A DNA stretch of 64,000 nt from Pseudomonas sp. BSw22131 (GTDB lineage: Bacteria; Pseudomonadota; Gammaproteobacteria; Pseudomonadales; Pseudomonadaceae): assembly GCF_026810445.1 (NCBI RefSeq), contig NZ_CP113949.1:3038001-3102000 (forward strand), in the 5' to 3' direction. Below are positions 17,660 to 28,425 of this stretch, piece by piece. Below the pieces are notes generated by a model. It saw nothing but the letters and a program-made list of their open reading frames with translations, had not been told where the DNA came from and did no database searches. The first letter of the stretch is position 1; each line of letters begins with the position of its first letter. A program made the translations under genes and the position numbers.

Positions 17660-19243
17660 ATGTCCGAAAACCTGATCGAAATACGCGACCTGTCGGTGTC
17701 GTTCAGCGGCAACACAGTGGTCAAGAATCTGAGCCTGAACATTCCGGCCGGTGAGTGCCTGGCACTGGTAGGCGAGTCCGGCTCCGGCAAATCGGTGACG
17801 GCACATTCCATCCTGCAACTGCTGCCCCAGGCGGGCACGGTCAGTACCGGCAGCATTCGCTATCGCGGCCGGGAGTTACTGGGCGCCGACGGCAAGGTCC
17901 TGCGCGAAATTCGCGGCAACCAGATCGCGATGATCTTTCAAGAGCCCATGACCTCGCTCAACCCGCTGCACACGGTCTCCAAACAAATCGGCGAAACCTT
18001 GTTGCTGCACAAGGGCATGACTGGCCGCTCGGCGCAAAAGCGCATCCTTGAGCTGCTTGAGCTGGTGGGGATCCAGAACGCCAAGAAACGTCTGAAGGCC
18101 TATCCTCATGAATTGTCCGGTGGCCAGCGGCAAAGGGTGATGATCGCCATGGCGCTGGCGTGCGAGCCGGAGCTGTTGATAGCCGACGAACCCACCACAG
18201 CACTGGACGTCACGGTGCAGCGCAAAATCCTGCTGCTGCTCAAGTCGCTGCAGCAACGGCTGAACATGTCGTTGCTGCTGATCAGCCACGATCTGAATCT
18301 GGTGCACAGCATCGCTCAGAAGGTCTGTGTGATGCGCGCGGGTGAGATCGTCGAGCAGTCCAATTGCCAACTGCTGTTCAAAAACCCGCAGCACCCGTAC
18401 AGCCGATTGCTGCTGGATGCAGAACCCGCTGGGGAGCCGCTGCCACGCGACACCCGCGAAAAAGTGCTGGAAGTCGACAATCTGCGCGTCTGGTTTTCCC
18501 TCGGCGGCGGTATTTTCCGGCGTCATCAGGAATACCTGAAAGCCGTCGACGACATCAGTCTGAGCATCGAGCGCGGCAAGACACTGGGCATTGTCGGCGA
18601 GTCTGGCTCGGGGAAATCGACACTTGGGCAGGCAATCCTTCGCTTGCTGGAGTCGCGTGGCAGTATCCGCTTCAAGGGGCAATCGCTGGACACCCTGAGT
18701 CAGAAACAGATGCGCCCCTGGCGCAAACAGATGCAAGTGGTGTTTCAAGACCCTTATGGCAGCCTCAGCCCGCGCATGTCGGTGGCGCAGATCATCAGCG
18801 AAGGGCTGGAAGTGCACAGCGAACTGGACAAGGCCAGCTGTGAGAATGAGGTCATTCGGGTGCTGGAAGAAGTCGGTATCGACCCGTCGAGTCGGCACCG
18901 TTATCCCCATGAGTTTTCCGGCGGTCAGCGGCAACGTATCGCGATCGCCCGCGCCCTTGTGCTCAAACCTGCCCTGATTTTGCTGGACGAGCCCACGTCT
19001 GCTCTGGACCGTACCGTGCAGAAGCAGGTGGTCGCGCTGTTGCGTCAGTTGCAGGAGAAACACGGCCTGACGTATCTGTTCATCAGCCATGACCTGGCGG
19101 TGGTAAAAGCGCTGGCCCACGACGTCATCGTGGTCAAGGACGGCAAAGTCATCGAACGCGGCGCCAGCCACGATGTATTCGATGCGCCTCAGCATCCGTA
19201 TACCAAGGAGCTGCTGGCGGCAGCACATCCGGGCTTCAACTGA
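17660..19243 (+). CDS. yejF: Peptide ABC transporter ATPase (YejF-like)
   Basis: A 527-residue fused ATPase with two complete nucleotide-binding domains, as in YejF. Each half has Walker A ('GESGSGKS' near residue 40 and again near 315), the signature ('LSGGQRQRV' and 'FSGGQRQRI'), Walker B ('[12 protein letters not shown]' and '[12 protein letters not shown]') and the H-loop ('ISHDL' twice). An oligopeptide-type C-terminal extension ('[14 protein letters not shown]', '[15 protein letters not shown]') follows each domain. It starts one base after the yejE stop. The protein energises the YejBE channel at the inner membrane. Confidence 0.95.
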   Translation: MSENLIEIRDLSVSFSGNTVVKNLSLNIPAGECLALVGESGSGKSVTAHSILQLLPQAGTVSTGSIRYRGRELLGADGKVLREIRGNQIAMIFQEPMTSLNPLHTVSKQIGETLLLHKGMTGRSAQKRILELLELVGIQNAKKRLKAYPHELSGGQRQRVMIAMALACEPELLIADEPTTALDVTVQRKILLLLKSLQQRLNMSLLLISHDLNLVHSIAQKVCVMRAGEIVEQSNCQLLFKNPQHPYSRLLLDAEPAGEPLPRDTREKVLEVDNLRVWFSLGGGIFRRHQEYLKAVDDISLSIERGKTLGIVGESGSGKSTLGQAILRLLESRGSIRFKGQSLDTLSQKQMRPWRKQMQVVFQDPYGSLSPRMSVAQIISEGLEVHSELDKASCENEVIRVLEEVGIDPSSRHRYPHEFSGGQRQRIAIARALVLKPALILLDEPTSALDRTVQKQVVALLRQLQEKHGLTYLFISHDLAVVKALAHDVIVVKDGKVIERGASHDVFDAPQHPYTKELLAAAHPGFN

Positions 19244-19299
19244 AACCAAACAGCAGTCTGCGCGGCCAGTTGCCGAAGAGCGAAGCGACGGAACAGTGC

Positions 19300-20715
19300 A
19301 TGAAAGACAGTGAAAGCCTGAAGGATTACCGGCGCGTACGGCGACTTGCGATCCGGTCGTTGTTCGAAATTATTGAACAGTCCAGTGAAGGTACTGTGAT
19401 CGTCGACAAGGAAGCCCGAATCGTCTGGATCAACGAGCGCTACGCACGGCGCTTCGGCCTTGAAGACCCCAGCCGCGCGATTGGCCAGCCGTGTGAAAAA
19501 GTCATTCCCGGCAGCTTGCTGCGTCAGGTAGCCAGCGACGGTCAGCCCATTCTGCTGGACATGATGGACACCGCCAAAGACCCGCTGGTGGTCATGCGCC
19601 TGCCGATTCATGACGACGGAGGCGGTGTTATCGGCGCCATCGGTTTTGCGCTGTTCGATGAACTGCGTGCACTTTCGCCCCTGCTCAAGCGCTACCAGGG
19701 CATGCAACAGGAGCTGGCCTCGACGCGCTCGTTGCTGCGGGCCCGACAGGCCAAATACAGTTTTGCGCACTTTATCGGGACCAGTGCGCCTAGCCTTGAA
19801 GTCAAGCGCCGGGCACGGCGCAGCGCCAGTGCTGATTCGCCGGTGTTGCTGCTGGGCGAAACCGGCACCGGCAAAGAGCTGCTCGCCCATGCCATCCACA
19901 ACGCCTCGCCACGCGCCAGCAAGCCGTTTGTCAGCATCAACAGCGCGGCCATTCCGGAAACGCTGCTCGAAGCAGAGTTTTTTGGCACCGCTCCCGGTGC
20001 ATTTACCGGCGCCGACCGCAAAGGGCGTAACGGCAAGCTGCACTTGGCCGAGGGCGGAACGCTGTTTCTCGATGAAATCGGTGACATGCCGCTAGCGCTG
20101 CAAAGCAAGCTGCTGCGTGTGTTGCAGGAAAGAGAATACGAGCCGGTCGGTTCCAACCAGATGATCAAAAGCGATGTGCGCCTGATTGCGGCGACGTCCA
20201 CCGACCTTGAGGCGGCGATCAAGCGCGGCGACTTCCGGGCCGACCTGTTCTATCGCCTCAGCGTGTTGCCGATCAAAGTGCCGCCGCTGCGCGAGCGCCT
20301 GGATGATTTGCCCGCGCTCAGTGAAGCCATTCTTGAAGACCTTCACAGCCAGCATGAGCTTGAACAGGACGCCATGAACGTGCTGACGCAACACGCCTGG
20401 CCGGGCAACATCCGGGAACTGCGCAACGTGCTCGAACGGGCTGCACTGCTCAGTGATGACCTGCAACTGGATGCCCAGGAAATCCGCGCAGCGATTGGCA
20501 CACTGTTGCCGCTGGAGCCCCCGATCCCCGTCGCTCTGGAACAGGACGCGGGGCAAACCTACAGCGAGGCACGCCAGCAGTTCGACCGCACGCTGATCCA
20601 GTCGAAGCTGGCTCAATGTGGCGGAAATGTGGTGCTGGCGGCCCGGCAATTGGGTCTGGGCCGATCTACGCTTTACAAGAAGATGGCGGCGTTGGGGATT
20701 GCAGAGTCTCAGTAA
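19300..20715 (+). CDS. hbcR: PAS/sigma-54 activator, HbcR-like
   Basis: A 471-residue bacterial enhancer-binding protein. Residues ~20-125 form a PAS-type sensor domain ('EQSSEGTVIVDKEARIVWINERYARRFG'); residues ~155-390 are the AAA+ domain with Walker A 'GETGTGKE' (186-193), the sigma-54 contact loop GAFTGA (233-238) and Walker B 'GTLFLDEIGDM'; the C-terminus is a Fis-type helix-turn-helix ('GGNVVLAARQLGLGRSTLYKKM'). The permease and 3-hydroxybutyrate dehydrogenase genes follow with a -24/-12 promoter between them, the same layout as the HbcR locus known in P. aeruginosa. It probably activates those genes in response to hydroxybutyrate or a derived signal. Confidence 0.85.
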   Translation: MKDSESLKDYRRVRRLAIRSLFEIIEQSSEGTVIVDKEARIVWINERYARRFGLEDPSRAIGQPCEKVIPGSLLRQVASDGQPILLDMMDTAKDPLVVMRLPIHDDGGGVIGAIGFALFDELRALSPLLKRYQGMQQELASTRSLLRARQAKYSFAHFIGTSAPSLEVKRRARRSASADSPVLLLGETGTGKELLAHAIHNASPRASKPFVSINSAAIPETLLEAEFFGTAPGAFTGADRKGRNGKLHLAEGGTLFLDEIGDMPLALQSKLLRVLQEREYEPVGSNQMIKSDVRLIAATSTDLEAAIKRGDFRADLFYRLSVLPIKVPPLRERLDDLPALSEAILEDLHSQHELEQDAMNVLTQHAWPGNIRELRNVLERAALLSDDLQLDAQEIRAAIGTLLPLEPPIPVALEQDAGQTYSEARQQFDRTLIQSKLAQCGGNVVLAARQLGLGRSTLYKKMAALGIAESQ

Positions 20716-20744
20716 AGAGACTTGAGTCTATTTATCGAGACCGG

Positions 20745-20838
20745 GCCCTGCTAGAGCGCTGCTTGCCCGCGAATGCTTTATCTGTCAGCTAAAGATGTTC
20801 CAGCAGTCACGGCCTCCTCGCGGGCAAGCCTCGCTCCA
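20745..20838. repeat. REP pair between hbcR and the permease
   Basis: GCTTGCCCGCGAAT (20761-20774) and its inverted partner CTCGCGGGCAAGC (20818-20830), the latter followed by CTCGCTCC, form a typical Pseudomonas REP doublet in inverted orientation (a REPIN-like unit). It lies upstream of the sigma-54 promoter. Confidence 0.7.
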
Positions 20839-20926
20839 ACGGGCTTTCCGTCTCCATTGTGAGACTTCATGCGCTCCACCCCTCTTTTATTTCTTAAATA
20901 ACTATAAAAAACAAAGGGTTGTATAT

Positions 20927-20943
20927 TTGGCACGAACCTCGCT
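20927..20943 (+). promoter_or_regulatory. Sigma-54 promoter (-24/-12)
   Basis: The sequence TTGGCACGAACCTCGCT fits the sigma-54 consensus TTGGCACG-N4-TTGCT except at one base, and has the required GG (20929-20930) and GC (20941-20942) ten bases apart. It lies 58 bases before the permease start and just downstream of a sigma-54 activator gene. Confidence 0.8.
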
Positions 20944-21000
20944 CTTGTCCCGTCAGCGGCCAGACCGCACCCAAAAAACAATAACAACAGGAGACACTCA

Positions 21001-22392
21001 ATGAGTGTGATCATTGCCCTGGCAGCTTTAACGCTGCTGATGGTGGCTGCTTATCGGGGTTACAGCGTCATTCTGTTCGCCCCCATCGCGGCACTCGGTG
21101 CTGTGTTGCTCACCGATCCCTCTGCCGTAGCGCCCGCTTTTACCGGGGTGTTCATGGACAAGATGGTCGGCTTCGTCAAACTCTACTTTCCGGTGTTCTT
21201 GCTCGGTGCGGTATTCGGCAAGCTCATCGAATTGTCAGGTTTCTCGCGCTCGATCGTCGCTGCGGCCATTCGGTTGCTCGGCACCAAACAGGCGATGCTG
21301 GTTATCGTGCTGGTGTGCGCGCTGTTGACCTACGGCGGCGTATCGCTGTTTGTGGTGGTGTTTGCGGTGTACCCGTTCGCCGCCGAGATGTTTCGCCAAA
21401 GCAATATCCCCAAACGACTGATCCCGGCGACCATCGCGCTGGGCGCGTTCTCCTTCACCATGGACGCCCTGCCCGGCACCCCGCAAATCCAGAACATCAT
21501 CCCTTCGACCTTCTTTAACACCACCGCGTGGGCTGCACCGTGGCTGGGTCTGATTGGCACCGCGTTCGTGTTCTGCGCCGGCATGCTGTTCCTGCAACGC
21601 CAACGCAATAAAGCCCATCGTGCAGGCGAAGGTTACGGCACAGAGTTGCGCAATGAGCCGGACACCCCGCAAGACATCGCGCTGCCCAACCCCTGGATCG
21701 CCCTGGCGCCGCTGTTGCTGGTGGGGGTCATGAACTTGCTGTTCACGCAGTGGATTCCCCAGTGGTACGGCAAGACTCACACGCTGTCGTTGCCCGGCAT
21801 GGCCGCCCCGGTGCAGACCGAGATCGCCAAGATCACCGCAATCTGGGCGGTGGAAGCCGCCTTGCTGGTTGGTATCCTGTTTGTATTGGTGTTTGCCTTC
21901 AATGCGGTGCGAACGAAACTCGCCGAAGGCAGCAAAAGTGCAGTGAGCGGTGCGTTGCTGGCCGCGATGAACACGGCGTCGGAATACGGTTTCGGCGCAG
22001 TGATCGCCTCCCTTCCCGGCTTTCTGGTGCTGGCGAACGGCTTGAAAAGCATTCCCAATCCGCTGGTCAACGAAGCCGTCACCGTAACCCTGCTGGCCGG
22101 CATCACCGGCTCGGCGTCCGGCGGCATGAGCATTGCGCTGGCGGCGATGTCGGACAGCTTCATCGCGGCCGCCAACGCGGCCAATATCCCGATGGAAGTC
22201 CTGCACCGCGTCGCCGCCATGGCCAGTGGCGGCATGGACACGCTCCCGCACAACGGCGCGGTGATCACCTTGCTGGCAGTCACTGGCCTCACCCACCGCG
22301 AGGCGTACAAGGACATTTTCGGGATCACGATTATCAAGACCCTGGCGGTCTTCGTGGTGATCGCGACCTTCTATGCAACCGGCATCGTATGA
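21001..22392 (+). CDS. GntP-family permease, probably hydroxybutyrate
   Basis: A 463-residue inner-membrane carrier of the gluconate/GntP family with about 12-14 hydrophobic segments ('FVKLYFPVFLLGAVFGKLIELSG', 'LLTYGGVSLFVVVFAVYPFA', 'SGGMSIALAAM', 'GGMDTLPHNGAVITLL'). Its position directly upstream of a 3-hydroxybutyrate dehydrogenase and downstream of the sigma-54 promoter points to uptake of D-3-hydroxybutyrate rather than gluconate; the substrate is inferred from context and from the corresponding P. aeruginosa locus. The stop is 10 bases before bdhA. Confidence 0.88.
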   Translation: MSVIIALAALTLLMVAAYRGYSVILFAPIAALGAVLLTDPSAVAPAFTGVFMDKMVGFVKLYFPVFLLGAVFGKLIELSGFSRSIVAAAIRLLGTKQAMLVIVLVCALLTYGGVSLFVVVFAVYPFAAEMFRQSNIPKRLIPATIALGAFSFTMDALPGTPQIQNIIPSTFFNTTAWAAPWLGLIGTAFVFCAGMLFLQRQRNKAHRAGEGYGTELRNEPDTPQDIALPNPWIALAPLLLVGVMNLLFTQWIPQWYGKTHTLSLPGMAAPVQTEIAKITAIWAVEAALLVGILFVLVFAFNAVRTKLAEGSKSAVSGALLAAMNTASEYGFGAVIASLPGFLVLANGLKSIPNPLVNEAVTVTLLAGITGSASGGMSIALAAMSDSFIAAANAANIPMEVLHRVAAMASGGMDTLPHNGAVITLLAVTGLTHREAYKDIFGITIIKTLAVFVVIATFYATGIV

Positions 22393-22402
22393 GGAATCGA
22401 AC

Positions 22403-23176
22403 ATGAGTCTGCACGGCAAAACCGCACTGGTCACCGGATCCACCAGCGGCATCGGCCTGGGCATTGCCCTGAGCCTGGCCAAGGCCGGGGCCAATCTGGT
22501 GCTCAACGGTTTCGGTGACGCTTCGGCGGTTATCGAGCAGGTCAAGCAACACGGTGGCGGCAAGGTTGGGCATCACCCGGCAGACGTCAGCGACGTGGCG
22601 CAGATCGCCGACATGATCGATTACGCCGAGCGCGAGTTTGGCGGCGTCGACATTCTGGTCAACAACGCCGGGATTCAGCACGTGGATGCGGTGGAGGATT
22701 TTCCGGTCGAGAGTTGGGACAAGATCATCGCGATCAACTTGTCTTCGGTGTTTCACAGCACCCGACTCGCGTTGCCAGGCATGCGCGCCAAGGGCTGGGG
22801 CCGGATCATCAACATTGCGTCGGTGCATGGGCTGGTGGGTTCGACGGGCAAGGCCGCTTACGTGGCGGCCAAGCACGGCGTGATCGGGCTGACCAAAGTG
22901 GTCGGTCTGGAGACCGCCAGCAGCCAGGTCACCTGCAACGCCATCTGCCCCGGCTGGGTGCTGACCCCTCTGGTGCAAAAGCAGATCGATGATCGCGGCG
23001 CCCAGACCGGCGACGTCGAGCAGGCGAAGATCGACCTGCTGACCGAGAAGCAGCCGTCACTGGAGTTCGTCACGCCTTCACAGCTGGGGGAATTGACGTT
23101 GTTCTTGTGCAGCGACGCCGGTGCACAGGTTCGCGGGGCGGCATGGAACATCGACGGTGGATGGCTGGCGCGTTGA
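22403..23176 (+). CDS. bdhA: D-3-hydroxybutyrate dehydrogenase
   Basis: Oxidises D-3-hydroxybutyrate to acetoacetate with NAD+. A 257-residue short-chain dehydrogenase: cofactor motif 'TGSTSGIGLGIA' (TGxxxGIG), 'NNAGIQHVD', catalytic Ser in 'INIASVHGLVGS', catalytic 'YVAAK', and 'ICPGWVLTPLVQKQIDDR', which is characteristic of hydroxybutyrate dehydrogenases. It begins after a GAGGAA site, 10 bases behind the permease, and is the last gene of the hydroxybutyrate operon. A REP-like hairpin follows. Confidence 0.93.
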   Translation: MSLHGKTALVTGSTSGIGLGIALSLAKAGANLVLNGFGDASAVIEQVKQHGGGKVGHHPADVSDVAQIADMIDYAEREFGGVDILVNNAGIQHVDAVEDFPVESWDKIIAINLSSVFHSTRLALPGMRAKGWGRIINIASVHGLVGSTGKAAYVAAKHGVIGLTKVVGLETASSQVTCNAICPGWVLTPLVQKQIDDRGAQTGDVEQAKIDLLTEKQPSLEFVTPSQLGELTLFLCSDAGAQVRGAAWNIDGGWLAR

Positions 23177-23198
23177 TCCTGATTCCACCCATGACACC

Positions 23199-23220
23199 GC
23201 TTCGCCAACAAGTTGGCTCC
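23199..23220. repeat. REP half-unit after bdhA
   Basis: TTCGCCAACAAGTTGGCTCC (23201-23220) is the reverse complement of the GGAGCCAACTTGTTGGCGAA core found at 43936 and 44028. It forms a GCCAAC/GTTGGC hairpin between two convergent genes. Confidence 0.65.
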
Positions 23221-23268
23221 AGATCGTGTTGGCGCCCGCCCGGTGGTGTATCTGGGGTTTTAACTCAA

Positions 23269-26200
23269 TCATTTGAAATCACGACTGCGTACATCCAGCC
23301 CTGTCAGCAACGGCGTGAGGTCAAACAAGCGTTGCGCGATGACGTGGCGCACGCCTTTCTGGTATTCGAACTTGCCGAACACCTGCATCAGTTGCGAACC
23401 CACCAACACCTTGCGCTGACGCTCGGCGAGCTCGAGCCAGACCACCACGTTGATCATGCCGTGCTCGTCTTCCAGCGTGACGAAGGTGACACCGCTTGCC
23501 GTGCCGGGCCTTTGCCGCCCAACCACTAGCCCAGCCACATTGACGGTACAACCGTGCTCCAGGGTCATCAGGTCTTTGGCGCTGCGAAAACGTTTGGCTG
23601 ACAGCCTGGCGCGCAATAACGCCAGCGGGTGTGGGCCGAGCGTAGTGCCAAGGGTCTGGTAATCGGCAACCAGATCCTGCGCCACGCTGGGCAGTGGCAG
23701 CGCCACCTGGGGTTCATCCGCCGTGGATTGATCGGTAAACAACGGACGCTGCGCTTCGACTCCGGCGATCTCCCAACGCGCCCGGTGTCGATGACCGATC
23801 AAACCGCGCAGCGCCCCGCAATCCGCCAGGGATTCACGGGCGCGGTTGTCCAGCCCGGCACGCACGCATAAGTCCGTGGCGTCGATGAACACGTTGTTGC
23901 CCCGCGCAGTTTCGATGCGCCTGGCGTCCTCTTCGCGAAAACCGCGAATCATCCGCATCCCCATCCTGATCGCCAGGTTCTGGTTGTACTCAGGGCTGTC
24001 GACCGGTTCCAGCGAACAATCCCAGTCGCTGTAACGCACATCCACCGGGCGTACTTCGATGCGATGGCGACGCGCATCCTGCAACAACTGATCGGGGCTG
24101 TAGAAACCCATGGGCCAGCTGTTGATCAGCGCACAGGTGAAGGCAGCCGGCTCATGGCATTTAAGCCAGCAACTGGCGTAGGTCAGCAGCGCGAAGCTGG
24201 CGGCGTGGGATTCAGGAAACCCATAGCTGCCGAAGCCTTTGATCTGTTCGAAAATGCGCGTGATGAAGGCGTCGGTATAGCCCTTCTCGGCCATCCTTTT
24301 GCTGAGTCTGATGCGATGCGGCTCCAGTCCGCCATGACGTTTCCAGGCTGCCATTGAGCGGCGCAACTGATCGGCTTCCCCGGCCGTGTAGTCGGCGGCC
24401 ACAATGGCCAGTTGCATGACCTGCTCCTGAAACAGTGGCACACCCAAAGTACGCTCGAAGACCTCCTTGAGTTCTTCAGAGGGATAGGTCACCTCTTCCT
24501 CCCCCGTACGTCGTCGCAGGTACGGATGCACCATCCCGCCCTGAATCGGCCCCGGCCTGACGATGGCCACTTCGATGACCAGGTCGTAAAACGTTTTGGG
24601 TTGCAGGCGCGGCAGCATCGACATCTGCGCGCGGGACTCGATCTGGAACACGCCGATGGTGTCGGCGCGGCTGATCATGTCATAGGTCGGTTTGTCTTCT
24701 TGCGGAATCCCGGCCAGCGTCCAGCGCTTGTGCCGATGCAGTTCAACCAGATCGAAACTGCGGCGCAAGGCGGTGAGCATGCCCAACGCCAGAATATCCA
24801 CCTTGAGCAAGCCCACCAGGTCGAGATCGTCCTTGTCCCACTGAATGATCGTGCGGTCGGCCATGGCGGCGTTCTCCACCGGCACCAGCGTGTCCAGCGG
24901 GTGCTCGGAAATCACGAAACCGCCAGGGTGCTGCGAAAGGTGACGGGGAAAGCCGATCAACTCGCCGGTCAGCGCCATCACCCGGCGCAGGATCGGGCTG
25001 TCCGGCTCGAAGCCGCATTCACGCAGGCGCTCGGCCGGGGGCATCGAATCACTCCAGCGGCTGAAGCAGTCGGCCAGCGCGTTGATCTGGTCAGGCGGCA
25101 AGCCCAGCACTTTGGCCACGTCCCTGACCGCGCCTGCGCCATGGTAAGTACTGGCAACCGCCGTGAGCGCCGCCCGGCCCCGGCCATAGCGGCGAAACAC
25201 GTATTGCAGGACTTCCTCGCGGCGCTCGTGCTCGAAATCCACGTCGATGTCCGGAGGCTCGTTGCGCTCGGTGGAGATAAAGCGCTCGAACAGCAGGTTG
25301 CTTTTTTCCGGGTCCAGCTCGGTGATGCCCAAGGCAAAACACACCGACGAGTTGGCCGCCGAGCCGCGCCCCTGGCACAGGATGTCGCGCCCACGGGCGA
25401 AGGCGACGATGTCTTGCACGGTCAGGAAGTAACTCTCGTACTTCATCTCGGCAATCACGCTCAGCTCTTTTTCGATGTTCGCGCGTGCCTTGGCAGGCAC
25501 CCCTTCGGTCCAGCGTTTGCGTGCTCCCTCTTCAGTCAGGTGGCGCAGCCATGAGGTGGCGGTATGCGCTTTTGGCACCAGTTCATGGGGGTATTCGTAG
25601 CGCAATTGGCCGAGGTCGAACGTGCAGCGCCGAGCTATAAGCAAAGACTCGGCAAGCAGCGACGCGGGGTAGATATCAGCCAGCACGGACGTGGGGCGCA
25701 GGTGTCGCTCGCCATTGGCAAACAGCCGATGCCCGGCCTCGGCCACGGTCGTGTGATGCCGGATGGCGGTCATGGTGTCCTGCAACGCACGGCGGCCGCG
25801 TGCGTGCATGTGCACATCGCCGCTGGCCACCGCAGGCATGTCGGCATCACGGGCCAGTGCCAGCAGTTGCGCCAGACGCTTTTCATCATCAGGCCCGCGG
25901 TGCAACTGAACGCTCAGCCAGGCCTGCTCCGGAAAAACCTTGCGCAGCCATTGGCCTTGATCATGCAGGATCAGCGGGTCTGATTGCAGATCTGGCACCC
26001 ATAAGGCCAGCAAGCCTTGCATCGACCGATTGAAATCCTCGCGTAGCAGCCGGTATTCACCCTTCTTCACACGACGACGAGCCTGTGTGATCAGCCCGCA
26101 CAAGGTTTGATAACCCGCCAGGTTTTCCACCAGCAGCACCACGTGCGGCCCTTGATCGATGCGCATCTCGCTGCCGATGATCAATGGCAGGTCGGCGTCC

Positions 26201-26370
26201 TTTGAGGCCTGCCATGCGCGAACGATGCCGGCCAGGGTGCACTCGTCAGTGATCGCCAGGGCCTGATAGCCGTGCTGTTTTGCGCGCTCGAACAGCTCTT
26301 TTGCGCTGGAGGCCCCGCGCTGAAAGCTGAAATTGGACAGGCAATGCAGCTCGGCGTATTCGCAGCTCAT
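23269..26370 (-). CDS. dnaE2: Error-prone DNA polymerase DnaE2 (ImuC)
   Basis: The polymerase of the ImuABC mutasome that carries out damage-induced translesion synthesis and mutagenesis. The 1033-residue protein starts '[21 protein letters not shown]' (PHP domain), continues through the C-family polymerase core ('[20 protein letters not shown]', '[21 protein letters not shown]') and ends with an OB-fold domain ('[31 protein letters not shown]'). The start at 26370 gives a four-base overlap with imuB; a longer start (26490) lies inside imuB. It is the last gene of lexA2-imuA-imuB-dnaE2 and should be SOS-induced. Confidence 0.96.
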   Translation of the reverse strand: MSCEYAELHCLSNFSFQRGASSAKELFERAKQHGYQALAITDECTLAGIVRAWQASKDADLPLIIGSEMRIDQGPHVVLLVENLAGYQTLCGLITQARRRVKKGEYRLLREDFNRSMQGLLALWVPDLQSDPLILHDQGQWLRKVFPEQAWLSVQLHRGPDDEKRLAQLLALARDADMPAVASGDVHMHARGRRALQDTMTAIRHHTTVAEAGHRLFANGERHLRPTSVLADIYPASLLAESLLIARRCTFDLGQLRYEYPHELVPKAHTATSWLRHLTEEGARKRWTEGVPAKARANIEKELSVIAEMKYESYFLTVQDIVAFARGRDILCQGRGSAANSSVCFALGITELDPEKSNLLFERFISTERNEPPDIDVDFEHERREEVLQYVFRRYGRGRAALTAVASTYHGAGAVRDVAKVLGLPPDQINALADCFSRWSDSMPPAERLRECGFEPDSPILRRVMALTGELIGFPRHLSQHPGGFVISEHPLDTLVPVENAAMADRTIIQWDKDDLDLVGLLKVDILALGMLTALRRSFDLVELHRHKRWTLAGIPQEDKPTYDMISRADTIGVFQIESRAQMSMLPRLQPKTFYDLVIEVAIVRPGPIQGGMVHPYLRRRTGEEEVTYPSEELKEVFERTLGVPLFQEQVMQLAIVAADYTAGEADQLRRSMAAWKRHGGLEPHRIRLSKRMAEKGYTDAFITRIFEQIKGFGSYGFPESHAASFALLTYASCWLKCHEPAAFTCALINSWPMGFYSPDQLLQDARRHRIEVRPVDVRYSDWDCSLEPVDSPEYNQNLAIRMGMRMIRGFREEDARRIETARGNNVFIDATDLCVRAGLDNRARESLADCGALRGLIGHRHRARWEIAGVEAQRPLFTDQSTADEPQVALPLPSVAQDLVADYQTLGTTLGPHPLALLRARLSAKRFRSAKDLMTLEHGCTVNVAGLVVGRQRPGTASGVTFVTLEDEHGMINVVVWLELAERQRKVLVGSQLMQVFGKFEYQKGVRHVIAQRLFDLTPLLTGLDVRSRDFK

Positions 26371-27797
26371 GCAAACCAGCCGTGCAGCAAAAGGCCGCTG
26401 TCTTCGCCGACCGCGCGATAGGCCCAGGCGCGCTGACCAGAGCGAGTCTGAATCAGAAAATAATCGCGCCGCACATCCCCGCCGTCCCACCAGCCCGACT
26501 CGATTCGCTCGGGCCCGGCCAGCACATGCACACTGGATTCATGCAGCGGCTCAGGTTCACGCAGCAGCCAGCCGGGCCGCAGCACGAAAGACGCAGGGAC
26601 TTGCGCGTTGGTATCAAGCCCCGGTCGCCAGGTGCATTCAGGACGATGATCGGCGTGGGCGCAGAGCCCATTGACCGCCTCGTCCCCCAGCCGCGCGCGC
26701 AGACGTTCACGCAGTTGCTCCCACGGCAGTGATTGCTGGGGCCGCTCATCGAACAGCTCGCGGTGGGTGGGCACGAACGCCGGTAAATCCCGGGCCTGCA
26801 AGCGCATCGCCCGCACTGGCGACGGCACCTGAATCTGCTCCAGCCGCCCGCGCGCCAGTTCAAACAACATGTTGGTTTCGCGCTCGGCGCTGAGCAGCCC
26901 CACGGGCACCAGCGTGTCCGGCACTGCACCGCCAACACTGGGCACATGCTCCAGATGGATGACAAAGCGCTGCACACCACTGTCGCGCCCGGCCAGAAAC
27001 GCCGCCAGATCAGAGATCAACCGTTTGAGCGGGAACAGCAACGCCTGGTGGGACTCCACGTCGAAATTCAGCTCCAGGCGCAGATCGAAGAAATCGGGCG
27101 GGATGTAGCACTCAAGCGCCACAGGCCTGCGCCCGACCAGGGTGTCCAGGTGCTGCAACACCTGCGCCGGGAAGCGCCGCGCCAGGGTATCTCGCGGCAA
27201 TGCCAGCACCTGTCGCAGACGGGTCAAGCCCATCCGCGAGAAGGCCATCGACGCATCACGGCTCAGGCCGATACGATTGACCGGCATCTGTTCCAGCACT
27301 TGAATGAGGCTGTCGTTGCACGTCACCGACAACCCATCGTGGGCGTTGGCGAGCATCCGCGCCGCGATGGGATTGGGTGCCACCACAATGCGATGGCTGA
27401 AGCCCAGCGCTGTCAGCTCCTGGCGCAAACGTGCTTCAAACACAGGCCAAGGCCCGAACAGCCCAAGGCTGGACTCGATCTCCATCAACAACACGCGCGG
27501 GTATTTAAGGCTGACCTGTGAACTGAAACGGTACGCCCAGGCCGCGAGCAACCGATGCCAGCGCTCGGTATCTGCGGGTTCGTACTCAGCGGTGGCAAAC
27601 CCATGGGTCATGGCATGCGCGGCGGTCAGCGACTGGCCGGGGCGCAAACCAAGCTCACGGGCGGCGGCATTGACGGTTTGCAGCACACGGCGCTGAGCCG
27701 TGCCGCTGATCAGTGCTAGCGGTTGTTGAGGATCGTCGCGACGACGCATGACGCCATCCAGCGCCAGTTGCGGCAGCAAGACACAGGCCCAGAGCAT
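26367..27797 (-). CDS. imuB: ImuB, Y-family polymerase-like protein
   Basis: A catalytically degenerate DinB-like protein that bridges ImuA, DnaE2 and the beta clamp. The 476-residue form begins '[30 protein letters not shown]' and keeps the Y-family fold ('[23 protein letters not shown]', '[13 protein letters not shown]', '[38 protein letters not shown]'). The expected catalytic carboxylates are not evident in the N-terminal motifs, consistent with the family. The 27797 start was chosen over the long open frame to 28175 because it matches the family opening and lies 7 bases after imuA. Confidence 0.93.
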   Translation of the reverse strand: MLWACVLLPQLALDGVMRRRDDPQQPLALISGTAQRRVLQTVNAAARELGLRPGQSLTAAHAMTHGFATAEYEPADTERWHRLLAAWAYRFSSQVSLKYPRVLLMEIESSLGLFGPWPVFEARLRQELTALGFSHRIVVAPNPIAARMLANAHDGLSVTCNDSLIQVLEQMPVNRIGLSRDASMAFSRMGLTRLRQVLALPRDTLARRFPAQVLQHLDTLVGRRPVALECYIPPDFFDLRLELNFDVESHQALLFPLKRLISDLAAFLAGRDSGVQRFVIHLEHVPSVGGAVPDTLVPVGLLSAERETNMLFELARGRLEQIQVPSPVRAMRLQARDLPAFVPTHRELFDERPQQSLPWEQLRERLRARLGDEAVNGLCAHADHRPECTWRPGLDTNAQVPASFVLRPGWLLREPEPLHESSVHVLAGPERIESGWWDGGDVRRDYFLIQTRSGQRAWAYRAVGEDSGLLLHGWFA

Positions 27798-27804
27798 AAA
27801 AACC

Positions 27805-28425
27805 TCAAGCGCCGGTCGGAAACGGAATGGGCGTCGGTGGCGCCAACCCGCCCCGGCACTTGAGTACCCGCAGTTGGGTCGGACGGACGTCGATGGCGAT
27901 GCGCAGTGCAGCAGGCGAAGGGTTGGCAGACGACTGCTGGGGGCGGCAGGCAAAGGCCAGGGTTTCGCCGGTTTCGGCGGCCACTTGCAGACGCCGCAGA
28001 GCGCGGTCATCGACCTTTTTGGGCCAGCACAATACAGCGCCGCAACTGCCGGAGCGCAGGCATTGCTCCACCGCCCACAAGGCATCGCGCTCGTTGGCAT
28101 CGATGACTGCCAGTTGCCGCAGGTCGATGCCGGCCCCTTGCCAGGCTGGCGGATACGGCACAAAGGGCGGCGCAATCAGCACGATGCGTTCACCCTTCTC
28201 TGCCAGCCGCGCCAGGGTCGGCCACAACAGACGCAACTCGCCGCTGCCATTGGCCGGAATCAGGATTTCGCTCAGTGCTGCGGGCGGCCAGCCACCCATG
28301 GGCAACGCAGCATCCAGCAATGCATGGCCGGTGGGTTGCGCGGCAATCGGCTGGACCGCAGGCCGGCCTTTCCAGACCCGGCGCTCGTCCAGCAGCGCAT
28401 CGAGACTGACCACAGCGCCCATCAT
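27805..28425 (-). CDS. imuA: ImuA, SulA/RecA-like mutasome factor
   Basis: A 206-residue protein of the ImuA family (RecA/SulA-like fold), an essential accessory of the ImuB-DnaE2 mutasome. Family features are 'GHALLDAALPMGGWPPAALSEIL' near residue 35 and 'LWPTLARLAEKGERIVLIAPPFVPYPPAWQGAGID', the equivalent of the RecA nucleotide region but without a full Walker A. It overlaps the lexA2 stop by four bases (ATGA) and is followed 7 bases later by imuB, so all four genes form one transcript. Confidence 0.92.
   Translation of the reverse strand: MMGAVVSLDALLDERRVWKGRPAVQPIAAQPTGHALLDAALPMGGWPPAALSEILIPANGSGELRLLWPTLARLAEKGERIVLIAPPFVPYPPAWQGAGIDLRQLAVIDANERDALWAVEQCLRSGSCGAVLCWPKKVDDRALRRLQVAAETGETLAFACRPQQSSANPSPAALRIAIDVRPTQLRVLKCRGGLAPPTPIPFPTGA

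Noticed and set aside
17876..19249. 457-codon minus-strand frame
   Set aside because: Antisense shadow of the yejF ATPase, which has all ABC motifs on the plus strand.
21235..22563. 442-codon minus-strand frame
   Set aside because: Antisense to the GntP permease and the start of bdhA; no recognisable domain, Arg/His/Gln-rich.
24412..25554. 380-codon plus-strand frame
   Set aside because: Antisense to dnaE2; composition typical of a GC-rich shadow frame.
26490..26490. Longer start for dnaE2 at 26490
   Set aside because: It would lie deep inside imuB and add a basic, non-conserved tail; the start at 26370 gives the usual overlap and family N-terminus.
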